Source of the DNA: Cyanophora paradoxa
Taxonomy: Eukaryota; Glaucocystophyceae; Cyanophorales; Cyanophoraceae
Assembly: GCA_004431415.1 (NCBI GenBank)
Contig: QPMI01000655.1
Coordinates: forward strand, 186,001 to 250,000
Reading direction: 5' to 3'
Length of the DNA: 64,000 nt
Positions 1 to 11,900 of the stretch are shown here, piece by piece. Position 1 is the stretch's first letter. Each line of letters starts with the position of its first letter. The notes beneath the pieces were generated by a model. It did not search any database and was not told where the DNA came from. It worked only from the letters and a program-made list of their open reading frames with translations. The position numbers and the translations under genes were made by a program.

Positions 1-3000
1 AGAGCGCCGCGAAGAAGACCCCGATCACCTTCCGCCGGATCTGCGCCCCGCCCGCCGTCGGCCGCCACGACGAGGCGAGGGGAGCGGGGGCGGCGGGGGG
101 GCGGGGGAGGGGACCTCGTCCTGCTCGGCGCTGCGCATCTCGGGGCTGGAGATGGCGGCGACCATGAACTCCATGCAGGAGACGCGCATGGCGTCCCGCT
201 GCTGCACGACCCGCGGGTTCGGGTGCGCGCTGTCGCCCTCAAACTTGGTGATCGTGATGACGTCGTTGAGGAGGGCGACGAGCTCCGGGGAGACGGGCAG
301 GAGCGGGGGCTTGAGCTGCAGCAGGAAGGTCGCCGCCTCCATGGTCGCCATCTGCAGCGCCGGCTGCAGCGCCAGCACGCTCTTCTCGAAGAGGGCCCGC
401 GCCAGGCGCTCCCGGTGCGGCTCCAGGAGCTCCGAGACCTCGCAGCCGCTGAGCTCGGCGAGGAGGCCGAGGGCGCTCTGCACGTGGCGCCGGGCCGCGG
501 GGTGCGCGCAGCTGAGCTCCGAGGCGAGCGCCGAGACGACCTCCTGCATGGCGCCCTTGCCGGGCTCCTCGGCGGCGAGGGCGCGCAGGAGGAGCGTCAG
601 CGTCTGCATCGCCTCCTCCCCGATGAACGACGCGAAGTCGATCGGCGTGTCCTTCAGCACGAAGAGGAGGGCCCCGACCAGCGCCCCCTGCTGCTCCCGC
701 ACCCACGCCGCCGGCAGCTTCTGCACGAGGGCCGCCACGCCGAGGCAGCCGCCGCTCTTGACGAACCAGTCGCGGCCGCAGCAGCAGTGGGAGAAGCGGC
801 GGGCGAGGTCGGCGGCGACGGCGCGGGCGTCGCGGCGGGAGTCAAGGAGGGCGGCGAGGGTGTCGAGGAAGGACTCGAGGGCGCGGAGTGCCGGCAGCGC
901 CGCCTCCCGCCGCTCCGAGCAGAGGACGCGCACGACGGCGTCGAGGAAGAGCGCGGGGTCGAGCTCCGAGGCCCCCGCCGCCGCCAGCCCGGCCACCCGC
1001 GCCGCCGCGTACGCCGCCGCCTCCGGGCCGTCCCCGGGTGGCGGGAGGGCGGGGGGCGCGGGGCGCGGGGCGGCCTCGGAGAGGAGGAGGGCGACGTGGC
1101 GGGCGAGGTCCTCGAGGAAGGGCCCGGCCGCCTCCCGCGTCTCCGCCTCGCCGGCCGCCGCCATCACGCCGCACGCGAGCTCGACGAAGGCGTCGGCCTC
1201 GGCGCGCACCTGCTCCAGGGGCTTGCGGCCCTCGCGCCCCGCCTCCTCGACCTCCATCGCGTCGCCGGGCTCGCCGGCGGGGGCGAGGCCGAGGATTGTG
1301 TCGGCGGGGATGCGCAGGAGGGCGCAGGTGGCGTGCCGGAGGAAGGCGAAGGCCTGCTGCTTGACGTGCGCCGCCGCCTTGGGGTGCGCCAGCGCCGCCC
1401 GCGCCACGGGGACGCAGGCGTCCAGCGGCAGCGAGACCTCGCCCCGGTCGAGGGGCAGGAGGAGGCGGAGGGCCGCCTCCGAGGCCCCCCGCTGCTCCAG
1501 CGGCAGCGGCGCGTCCTTGAGGAAGCGCCGCGAGCGCCCGCCGAGCTTGCCCAGGAGCCGCAGCGAGACGGCGTTGAAGGGCGGGAAGGCGGCGGGGCGC
1601 ATCAGGCGCCAGAGGGCCTGCAGGATGTCCCCCATGTTCCGCGTGAGCACTGGCTCCAGGAAGTCCGCGTTCAGGTTGTCCACCCAGAACTCCAGCGTCC
1701 GCACCCCGAGGCTCGTCTGCCCCGCCGGCCCGAGTCAGGCGCGAGACGTCCACGACGCCAGGGGGGGGAGGGGCGGCGCACGAGGTCGGCGTTGTCCGAG
1801 GTGAGGGCCGCCACGACGGGCCGCACGAGCGCCGGCAGGTGCGGCAGCAGCGCCGAGATGCGCGCCGGGATCGTCAGGCTCAGCTCGATCGCCGCCTCCC
1901 GAACCGCCAGGCGGTGCGGGCCGGTCTGCAGCTTCAGCAGGCTCTCGAGCAGCGCTGCGGGCGGGCGGGCGGGGCGTCAGCGGGGGGGCGCGCGGGGCAA
2001 GGGCGAGGAGGGCGAAGGGATGGGCACCGGGGAGGAGGGGCTGGAACTCCTCGTAGAGGAGGGAGTACTTGCCGCCGCCGACGCTCTTGAAGAGGGCGCG
2101 GAGGAGGAGGAGCTCGTTGGTGGGCTCCTTCGAGGCGAGGGCGCGGGCGGCGGCCTCGGTGACGATCGTCTGCAGGTGCGGGCGCAGCGCCGCCTCGTTC
2201 TCCGCCTGCAGCGCGATCGACGCGAAGAGGGCCTTGAAGAGGCGCAGCACCACCGGCGTCGCCCCCGCCTGCTTCCCCTCCTTGCCCTCGGGCCCCGGCC
2301 CCGCGCCGGGGGCGGCGGGGGCGGCGGGGTCGGCGGCGAGCTCCTTGATGCGGGGGACGAGGTAGGCGAGGAGGATCTCGGCGAAGTTGCGGGCGGTCTG
2401 CTGCTGGGAGAGCCAGTGGTGGGCGATCGCGAGGACCGCGGGGTTCTCCTCCATGTGCTTGACGAGGAGGGGCAGGCGCTGGGAGACGATCTCCTGCATG
2501 TTGCGGGGCTCGAGGACGACGAAGACGTTGGCGACGACGTCGAGGATGTCCTTCTCCTCCTGCGCCGTCGCGTTGGGCGCGTGCGCGTACAGCGCCGTGC
2601 ACCGCAGCGCGTTCTTCAGGAACCGCTGCATGATCGCCACCTCCAGCTCCTGCAGGCCCTGCGCGCCCCTCAGCGCCGCCGGGGACGGGGAGGGGCGGGG
2701 GGGGGGGGGGGGGGGGGGGGGCGGGCCTTGAGGGCGGGGGGGGCGGTGGGAGGTCCTTCTGGCTGGGGAGATCGCTGGGGGCGCGGGGCAGCGCGAGGTT
2801 CGAGACCGACCAGACGACGGTCTTCATGCCGACGAGCAGCGTCCGCATCAGCTGCTTGCAGTCCGCCACCTCCTTCAGCGCCTCCGCCGGCGTCGGGCCC
2901 TCCGCCCCCTCCTTGCCCCCCTCCCGCCCCGCACCAGCCGCCCCGGCCCCGGCCCCCGCCCCTCCCTCCTTTTCGTCGGCGGCCGGCGGCGGCGGGCTGG

Positions 3001-4913
3001 CGGCGGCCGGCGGCGGCGAGCCGCCGGGCGGGGGCAGGGGCGGGGAGGGGGCCGGCATGGAGGGGGCGAGGTCGGGGTGGGGCTGGTGCGAGGAGGGCCC
3101 CGAGAGCTTCTCGCAGCCGGCCTGGCGCAGGATGCGGGGCACGGCCTGCCGCAGCGAGCCGAGCTTGTTCACGAACGTCTCCAGCACCCGCACTAGCAGG
3201 TTCCTTGCCAGCTCTGCGCCCCGCCCCCGTGAGCGGGGCGGGGCGGGGAGGGGCGGCGGGGCGGGAGAGGGGGCGGACGGCGCGAGTCGCTGGGGTGGTC
3301 GGTCTGCTGGGCGATGTTGAGAAGGGACTCCACGAGGTTGAGGAGGAGCCGGACGGAGGTCGTCTGGATGCTCAGCGGCAGCGACGCGTCGTGGATGTTC
3401 CGCGAGAAGAGGTACACCACGCGCGAGAGCTGGTTCAGCGTCAGCGCCATCCGGAAGTAGTGGATCAGCTCCGCCAGCAGGCTGTGCGCCAGGGGCCTGT
3501 GTGGCCGGCCTCGGACGCCGGGCGGGGCGGGGGCGGGGCGGGGGGGGGGGGGCGGGCCTGAGGGACTCGGCGGCGGACTGGCGGGCGGTGCCGATGAGCA
3601 CGCGCTCGTCGAGGAGGGAGTCGATGAGGGGGAAGAAGCCCTGGCGGAACTCCGTCGCGATGATGTGCCGCGTCGCCAGCAGCAGCTCCTGCGCCCCGCC
3701 CCGGCCCCGCTCCAGCCCGCCCCCCCACCGCCCCGCGCCCCGCCCCCGCCCCCGCGCACCCTGCGGATGGCCACGGACTCGGCGGGGCAGGACATGAGGA
3801 GCTGGACGACGGCCTTGGGGACGGTGTCCTGGTGCGCCTTCATGTACTCCGAGTACCCCCGCAGCAGATACGTCAGGAACGAGACCGTCTGCCGCCGGCG
3901 TCAGGCCCTGCGCGCCGGCAGCGCCAGCGGCCGCCCGCGCCCCGCGCCCCCCGCACCTTGGCCTGCGCCGCGACGAGGTCCGCGAAGGCCTGGCGGTAGA
4001 GCGCGTTGCTCTGGATGAGGGCCGGCGAGGCGTAGGGCGGCGGCGTGCCGCGGATGGTCGCCACCATCAGCGGCAGCAGGTGCGGGATGTTCTCCTTGAT
4101 GAACTGGGGGTAGATCTGGAAGAGGAACATGACGATGAGCGGGCACTCCGTGAGGACCTTGAACGACTCCGTGCTCCGCGTGAGCGTCTGCGAGCCAACC
4201 GGCTGCGACGTCAGGCTCAGGTCCGCCGCGTCCGAGTGCGCCGCCGCCTGCTGCTGCGCCGCCCGCTCCTGCTGCTGGTGCTGCGCCGCCCGCTCCTGGC
4301 TGAAGTGGAAAGCCAGCGTTTGCGGAAACTGGTTGAAGATTTTCTTCACGTAGTCCAGGAACGGCTGCACTTCGCCGGCCAGGTGCGGGCGGTACGTCTT
4401 GTGCAGGTCGAAGATGATGCGCAGGCAGATGACGGCGTTGTCTTCGTTGTCATTCTCCAGCAGGTGCATCGTAAGCTTGAGGAGCTCCTGCACGTACGTT
4501 TTGAGGGCCTCGTTCTGCGGCAGCCGGTTGAGGATCTCCAGCATGACCTGCCGGCTCTTCTGCTCCGGTTTCTGGCCGTCGAACTCGACCTTCCCGTGGA
4601 CCAGCGCCCGGTAGAAAAGAGGAAAGAAGGTACGCAGGAACGAGCCATACTCCGCGGTGTGTACGATCTCGATCGCATCCCGCAGTTCCGAGACGACCTG
4701 AAGCCGCAGCACCGGGTCTGCGCGGCGGAGGCGCCACGTGAGAATAAGAACGAAGCCAGCGAGGTCTGCAGCACGCGAGCTAGGGCCGGAAGCGAGGGGC
4801 CGTGCAAGCTCTGGCGCTCCACGCTCTCATCAGTAGCAAGGCGGGAAGGGCGCACTCTTCTCGGTCTCGAGGAAGCGCTTCGCGTGCTGATCGAAGCTGC
4901 CTGGAACTATCAT
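1..4913 (-). CDS. TRRAP: TRRAP/Tra1-like PI3K-related pseudokinase scaffold, 5' part (gene runs off the left edge)
   Basis: Tra1/TRRAP is the very large HEAT/TPR-repeat activator-binding subunit of SAGA and NuA4-type histone acetyltransferase complexes in the nucleus. The start is placed at the ATG at 4913, whose first exon (4913-4856) reads SFDQHAKRFLETEK; a GT-AG intron (4855-4718) joins it in phase to exon 2 (4717-3957), reading LRDAIEIVHTAEYGSFL. This matches the conserved N-terminus of Tra1 proteins. Further exons carry family hallmarks such as VVYLFSRNIHDASLPL (near 3,400) and RTLEFWVDNLNADFL followed by KLGGRSRRFLK (exon 1704 to about 100). Only the N-terminal HEAT region is present; the FAT and pseudokinase domains would lie beyond position 1. 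Introns are short and G/C-rich. The family call is secure; inner exon borders are approximate. Confidence 0.9.
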
Positions 4914-5312
4914 TTCGGAGACAACTCAGCTGACCAAGAAGATGTTCGGGTCCCTGTTTTGAACATTCATTTGCGCTCGGCGCGCTGCAATCGAAAAAGA
5001 AGACACCTTTAAAGGTGTTGGGAAGTCGTGCGGGGCGCTCTGTCTTTCTCGGACGGCCGTCGCTCTCGCACGGCGATGCCCGCTCGGCGGCGTTCGAGCC
5101 CACTTTTTCGGGGGCTCAACGACGCCGGAGCGAACGAGTCGCCATGCAGAGAACCCGCGGCCGCGTCAAGGCTCGCTAAGTTGAAGTTAGCGTACCCGGG
5201 TTCGGTCTCTCTGGGAGACTCTCCCGGACTCTCCGAACCGGCCCTAACGAGCGGATTTCCAGGCCACTTCTCTCTGAAATGGAGAGGGATTGCGCGCGAA
5301 GGTGAATGAGCG
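4914..5312. promoter_or_regulatory. Divergent intergenic region between Tra1-like and TIR genes
   Basis: About 400 bases separate two divergent start codons, so both promoters and 5' UTRs should lie here. Composition is less extreme than in the genes. I see no clear TATA box. A short imperfect palindromic run of GGGAGACTCTCCC type lies near 5,210-5,230. Confidence 0.4.
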
Positions 5313-8110
5313 ATGGGCTGCGCACCAAGCGCAGCTGGCCATACAGCTGCAGCCGCGAGCATCTCCAACGCCAGCAAGGCAAATAGTGCTTCTGTAGGCC
5401 TGGCCGCTGGCGACCAAGGCGGGCTGGAGCGGCAACTGGCTAGCGCCTTGACCCGTATTGAGGAAGCGGAGCGCCGCGCAAGCGCTGCAGAGCGCAAGGC
5501 GAGGGAGCTGCAGGATCGGTTGGACCAGGTGCTCTCGATCTCCGCCCCGGGGCCTGCGGGAGCGCCAGCTGGTGAGAAGCGCTGGTCGCCCTTCCCTTCA
5601 GAACTTCTCTTCCTCGCACCTCAAGCGCGCGCGCAGCCCGGAGCCCGCGGTTCGACGTGTACGTGTCGAGCGCGCCGGAGGACGCGGCGGCGGTCGAGCG
5701 TTACGTGCGGCGCATTCGAGAGGATGACCTCTCTGTGTGGTGCCTCTCTGTCTGGTTCATGCTGCTGTGGCTGGCGAGGCGCTGAGCGCAGCGCGCGCAG
5801 CCTGCGGGCGGCGGGCGTGGACGGGATGGCGTGCAGCGCGGCGGTGGTGATGTTCGTCTCGGATGCGTGGCTGGCGAGCGCCGCGTGCGACGCGGATCTG
5901 CAGCGGGCGCACCACGACCTGCGGCTCCCGAAGCTGCCGGTCTTCCTCGCGCCGCCGGCCGGCCTGCGGCTCCCCGCCGAGCACCGGATGATGCTCACGG
6001 CGGTGAACTGGATCGTGCCGGCCGGCCCCGGCGACGCCGCCGCCGACGCCGCCTGCGACGCCCTCCTCCAGGGTCTCCGCGCCCTCCGCGCCCCTGCCCG
6101 CCCCCCGCCGGCCGCCCCGGCCGCCCCCGCCTCCGCCACACCTCCCCGCCGCAGCCCGTCGCCCCCGCCGCCGGCCCCGCCGTCGCAGCTGCAGGGGCCG
6201 CCCGATGCGGCCCTGGTCGCCCCAGCGGCGGCGCCCGAGCCGCCGCCGCGGCCGGCGCCCTCCCCCGCGGGGCACCCGACGGCCCTCCCGCCGCTGCCGT
6301 CGCCGGCGGGCGGCGCGGCGCATCACGACGACCGCCGCTTCGACCTCTTCATCGTGCGAAGCGCCGCCCCGCCCCGCGCAGCGGACCGCGGCGCGGCCGG
6401 CCTGACGCTGGCGGGGCCGGGGCGGGCAGTCGTACGCGCACCGGGACGCGGCGGGGGTGTTCGGGTACGTGGCGGCGCTGGAGGCGGCCGGCCTCTCTGT
6501 CTGGATCGACCGCGAGCTCGTCGCGGGGCGGCGGTGGATGGAGGACATCGCGGAGGCGATGAAGCGCTCGCGCGGCTTCGTCTGCTTCCTCTCCCCCGCC
6601 TACGCCGAGTCGAGCAACTGCGACGGTGCGGCGCTCGAGCGAGGCCCTCCCGCCCCGACGCTGACGCGAGCGCCGGCGAAGACGAGTTCCAGTTCGCGCA
6701 CCACCACCTGAAGCTCCTCAAGTTCCCCGTCTTCCTCGCCGACCCCACCGCCTTCCGCCTGCGCGCCGACCAGCAGATGGCCGTCGCCGCCGCCGGCGGC
6801 CGCAGCGTCGTGCAGGCCGGCGGCGCCGAGGAGGCGCCCGGCGAGGCGGCAGCGGCGCTCGTTGGGCGCGTGCGCGAGGCGTTCGCGGAGGAGGAGCGGC
6901 GGGGGGCGCTGCGGGGCGCCCAGGCCGAGGCCCTCCGCCTCGCCCTCGACGAGGCCGGCGCCGCCCTCGCGCAGCTGGAGGCCGGGCGGCAGCGCGAGGC
7001 GCACGAGCGGTGGGCGGCGGTGCTCGAGGCGGCGGCGCGCAAGGGCGGGGCGCTGCTGGTGGACGCCCGGGGCGGGCCGCGGGGCGTGCCGGGCCTCGCG
7101 GAGGCGGCGGCGATGGCCGAGGCCGGGGAGACGCTCCTCGTGGCCCCCGGGCTCTACCGCGAGCACCTCCTCCTCGAGCGCCCCGCGAGCCTCCTCGCCG
7201 CCCCGGGCGCCCTCCTCGCCTGCGACGCCGCGACGCCCCTCTCCTGCAGGGGCCCCGTCGCCGTCTCCGTGACGGGCCTCGCGGTGCGGGGGGAGAGCGG
7301 GCGGCACCCGGCCGTGCGGGCGCGCGGCGGGTGCAGCCTCACCCTGGTCGAGTGCGAGGTCGGCGCGGCGGCGGCGGCGGGGGCGCTCGGGGCGGTGTGC
7401 GTGGAGGAGGACGAGACGCGGGCGCACCTCGCGCGCTGCCTCGTGCGCGGCTGCGCCAAGGCCGGCGTCGTCTTCACGGCCGGCGCGAGGGGGAGCCTGG
7501 AGGCGTGCGACGTCTCCGAGTGCGGCGGGGACGGCGTCCTGGTGCAGAAGGGCGCCGAGGTGGAGGTGACGGCGTGTCGCGTGCACGCCTGCAGGGGCAG
7601 CGGCGTCGTCGCCGAGGAGCGCGCCCGCGGCGCCGTGCGCGGCTGCGAGCTCTTCGGCCACGGGCGCGGCGGCGTCGAGCTCCGCACGGGGGCCGAGGTG
7701 GAGGTGGCAGGGAACACGATCCGCGGCTGCGCCTTCTTCGGGGTCTCCGCGTACGTGGAGGCCAGGGGGGCGGTGGAGGGCAACGACGTCCACTCGAACG
7801 CCCCGCGGGCGCCGGCCGTGCAGATCTCGAAGAAGGCGCGGCCCCTCGTCCGCAACAACCGCATCCACGACCAGGTGCGAGCTCGTGGCCACCTCGTGGC
7901 GCCCAACCCCGCCTCCCTCGAGCGCCCCCGCAGGCCCTCGGGATCCAGGTCTTCGCCGGGGGGCTGGGGACCATCGAGGGAAACGTCTTCGAGGGGATCA
8001 CGAGCCCCGCGCACGCCGACTGCGGGGGCGTCCGGGTCTACAACGGGGAACCCCTCGTCCGCGACAACGTCTTCACGCCCGCCCCCGCCTGCTCGGACCC
8101 GGGGACGTGA
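5313..8110 (+). CDS. Double-TIR, right-handed beta-helix protein with N-terminal lipidation signal
   Basis: Six exons splice in phase: 5313-5571, 5637-5739, 5801-6353, 6430-6625, 6682-7874, 7934-8110, giving about 826 residues. The protein starts MGC, a typical N-myristoylation plus palmitoylation signal, so membrane anchoring is expected. A short coiled coil follows (about 35-75). TIR-like domain 1 (about 92-190) begins FDVYVSSAPED but lacks the usual W-x-D loop. A Pro/Ala linker leads to TIR domain 2 (about 301-410), reading FDLFISYAHRD, LSVWIDRELVAGRRWMEDI and FVCFLSPAYAESSNC; Glu343 in WMEDI sits where NAD-cleaving TIRs have their catalytic Glu. Residues from about 490 on form repeated beta-helix coils of the NosD/pectate-lyase type. 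A GTGAGT at the stop leaves room for one more 3' exon. Signalling or NADase activity is inferred from the family. Confidence 0.75.
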
Positions 8111-8931
8111 GTCGGTGTCCGCTGACCAGAAGGGGCGCGCCGCGCTTCGAGCCCCAGCCCAATGCAGGGAGGGTCCAGCTGGAACCGGCCGCGGTGCGCC
8201 ACGGCGTACGCGTTTTAATCGTGCACGCGGCCAATCCCACATTGGCGAGAGTCGCTCTGGGGCCCACCCATGCCATCATGGCATGTGATGTGCTTTCCAT
8301 GGCTCGCTTCCGCGAGGTTTAATTTCAGATTCTTGTGAACAATCAGTCAGATACTCATCTGGATCAGACAGTCCAAATTCACAGTGACTTCACACTAGTA
8401 CAGTACGGTATATATGCAGTTAATCAGAAGCAAGCTTAAAAGCTTACGTATACAGCGCTGAAAAAATAGCTGAAGTACTTGTACTTGTTGGTTACCAACG
8501 CCATGATGGTTACTACAGATCAATATCTAGATGCAAAGCGCAAAATGTAATCGTACGTCACGGCGTATACGTGTCTTGAATTCGTAAGTATCGCATCATG
8601 AATCATTGAACGGAAGATCTAGTTATAGATATAGAGGCTAAAGCCTTACAGAGTTCAAGAAAGCTGCGCTGCACTACTAAGTATCCTGGGGCAGCTGATC
8701 ATGAGCCTCGGAGCTACAGGCGCCGGCGATTGGAGAGTGAAACACAGTGTTAAAAAAAAGGTTGACAGTGATCGGGACTAAGTGAAACCACTCGCAATAC
8801 GAACTATACGAATACAACAGATCGATCGGGCAGCAGCAAGCGCTAACCTCGAGAGGCCCTGCGCAAGTGCTGGAGGGGTGCCGGGGCAGATGGAGGGCCG
8901 AACTCGAGGCGGCGCTCAGCGGCTCAGTGTT
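8111..8931. other. Intergenic region between convergent genes
   Basis: About 820 bases lie between the 3' ends of the TIR gene and the transmembrane cyclase gene. Positions roughly 8,320-8,850 are AT-rich compared with the flanking genes and hold no convincing coding frame. It probably contains both 3' UTRs and polyadenylation signals. Confidence 0.5.
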
Positions 8932-11900
8932 TCAGGCCTCGTCGGGGGCTGGGCGGAGGGACGAGCGGCGGCGGACGCGAGGAGGGGAATTCGAAGCAGG
9001 GGGATCCGGAGGGGGCCCCTGCACGCCCAGCTGCGGCACCCCGAGGGATATGGAGCCCAGGCTCGAGACGCCGGCACCGGCGCCAGCAGCAGCAGCGTCG
9101 GAGGGGAGGACGGGGGCGGGGAGCGGGGCGGGGGATTCAACGGGGGCGAGCGGGGCCGGGGGCGCCCCGCTCAAGGCGACGAGGAAGGAGGGGTCGCGCG
9201 GGGCGCTGGCGGCCCCCCGCGGCCCCTCGCGGGCCTCGAGGGGCACGAGGGAGGCGACGGCGGCCGCCACGTCCCCCGACAGCTGCCCCCGCCCCCGGCC
9301 CCGGCCCCCCGAGTCAGCGCCTCGGGGTCGGGCGAGTGCGGATGCGGGGCCGGGGCGGGGCGCACGTGGACGCGGCCGGGGAGGGAGGCGGCCTCCAGGC
9401 GCCCCGCCGCCTCCATCGCCTCCCCGAACATGTCGAACTGCCACCGCCGCTTGCCCAGCACGGCCCCCGTCGCCGCCCCCGCCGCCACCCCGACCCGCAC
9501 CGCCACCGCCCGCCCCGTCCGCGCCGCGTACCTGCCCCGCGGCGATCGGCGAGGGCGCGCTGGCGCTGGCGCTGGCTCGAGGAGCGGGGGGGGACGGACG
9601 CGTCGAAGGCGGCGACGACGGCGAGGCCCAAGTCGACGATGCGGTGCAGGGCGGGGGCGTCCACCTCCGCCTCCAGCCCCGCCACCGCCAGCCACGCCTG
9701 CCAGAGCGTCAACGGCTTCGATCGCGGGCTGACATCGCAGGGGGCGAGGGCGCTCAAGCTGCCCCAGACGGCTCCAAAAACCTAGCCGGGCTTTAAGATT
9801 CGGATTGGGTCGATGCTATCGCTCGGATTGGGGAGGCGGGGCGGGCGGGGCGGGCGCGCGTCGCCGACGGTCTTGAGGTGGGCGACGGCGCGCTGCTCGG
9901 CGAGCTCGTCGAGCTCCGAGTAGAGCTCGTCCAGCATCGCCACGAGCTCGGCCGGGTCCAGCGAGGCCGAGAGCGGCGTCTGCGCGCGGCGGGGCGGGCG
10001 GCGTCAGAGAGGGCGGGGGGCGCGGGGCGTCGACGTCGCGACGTCGCCCCGAGCTCGAGGTCGGCGAGCTCGATGCGGCGGCATGCGAGCAGGGGGGCGG
10101 GGGAGGGGGGGAGGGGGGGGGGGGGGAGCGCACGAATCCCACCACGTCTGATTGCCGCCGAGCGCGAGCGCACGATCAGAAGAAGCAGCGGGGGTGGAGG
10201 CGGCGCGGGGATGGCGCACCGGCGCAGAGGACGGCGACGCGGGGGTAGTAGCGGGCGAGGGGCGCGCGCGATGGGGAGCGGCTGCCGGGGCCGCCGGCGA
10301 GCGCCGCGGGGCCGGCCCAGTCGGGGGCGGAGCTCTTGAGGCCGGCGGCGATGGGCGGGGGGAGGCAGAGGGCGAGGAGGCGCTCGGACTGGCGGTAGCC
10401 GGCGGCGAGGGCGCGCGTCTCGGCGAGGAGGCGGCGGTCGAGCAGGAACTCGCCCCGGCTCTCGATCTCGCGCAGCCAGGCGGCGAGGCCGCAGACGGCG
10501 GCGAGCAGGAGCAGGTCCCAGAACGCGGCGCCGGCCCCGGCCCCGGCCCCGGCGCCCTCGAGGCCCCAGGCGAGGAGCGGGGCGGCGAGGAGGGCGGCGG
10601 CGGCGAGGAGGGTGTCGCGGGCGGGGAGCCAGGGCCCCGGGAGGGTGTGGAGGAGCACGAGGTCGAAGGCGACGTCAGCGAGGCCGAACCAGGCGCCCCC
10701 GGGGTCGGCGTACGTCTCCCGGAACTCGAAGGCGGCGCGGAGGAGGCACGCCTGCGCCGCCAGCGCGAGCGCGAAGAGGAGGAGGGCGGGGCGGGCGAGG
10801 CGGGCGAGGGCGGCGGGGGCGGCGAGGGAGGCGAGGAAGAGGAGAGCGGTGGCGGCGGCCTGGGGGCAGTAGCGGAGGTCGGGGTACGGGGGCGCGCCGG
10901 GGACCCCCAGGAGGCGGTCGAGGAAGGGGAGGGCGAGGGCGAGAAGGAGGGCGACGGCGAGGGCGCCGCGCAGGCCCGGCAGGCCCCAGGCGCGGGAGCG
11001 GCGCCAGTACTCGGCCTCCTCGCTGGGGTCGGGGAAGCGGCAGCGGAGGAGCTGGCGCGCCGTGGCGGCGTCCACGCGGGGCGCCCCGAGGCGCCAGAGC
11101 AGGTGCAACCAGAGGGGCGCCCCCTCGCCCGCCCCCGCCGCCCCCGCCCCCACCCCATCCCCGGCTCCCGACTGGCTGCCCTCTTTGAGGAGAAGCCTGT
11201 GCGACTGCGGGGGCCGGAGGCAGTCAAAGGGGCAGCACGCGGTGGAGGGAGAAAGCAGAGAGCGGAGTGGGGGCACCGGGGGCCGGGAGGAGCGGTCGGA
11301 GAGGGCGCCGAAGCTCGCGGAGAGGCGCGGCGAGGGCCGCCCCATGTCGAAGAAGTCCACGTGGCTGCCCCCCCCGCTCGAGCGCCGCGTCGTCGCCCCG
11401 CCGCCCCCGCCCCCGCCAGCCGCCTCCTCGGGCCGCGGCGAGGGCGGGACGACCACCGGCAAGCTCAAGCTGTACGGGCGCCCGGGGCCGGCGGCCGGCG
11501 CGCGCGCCGCGCTCGGGGCGGGGCGGAGACGGGCGGAGCGAGGCCCAGGACACGAGGGGCGTCGTCCCACGCGACGGAGGGCCGTGCGCCCCGCGCGCGC
11601 GCCGCGGAGGGGGCGCGACGCAGCACCGCCGCCAGCGCGTCGGTCGCATCTGCCGGCGGCCGCGGCGCCGGCGCCGGTGCCGGAGCGGCGGGCGAATGCC
11701 GGCTCGAGGGCGGCGCGTCGCTTGCCTCCCCTGCGCGCGGCGCCTCGTTAGCGGGGCGGGCGCGGCCGGCGGCCGGCTGCGGGCGCCGGCGAGGTGGCAA
11801 TGAGCGCACAGGGCTCAGGGGCGCGACGCGGCCCCTTGCGGGGGCGACGGGTGGCAGGCCGAGGAAGTAGCGGCCGCCGTCCCGTTCCGCCAGCGGGGGC

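Noticed and set aside
223-3561. 1,112-codon open frame on the plus strand and similar long frames
   Set aside because: It is antisense to clear Tra1 exons, low in complexity (Arg/Glu/Gly) and open only because the DNA is very GC-rich.
9983-10133. Coding segment CRRIELADLELG between C2 exons of the transmembrane cyclase
   Set aside because: Skipping it joins DVVGF directly to TPLSASLDPAEL in phase, which fits the cyclase fold, so this segment is intronic.
10152-11870. 572-codon plus-strand open frame
   Set aside because: It is antisense to the second membrane block of the cyclase; the composition is repetitive and no domain is seen.
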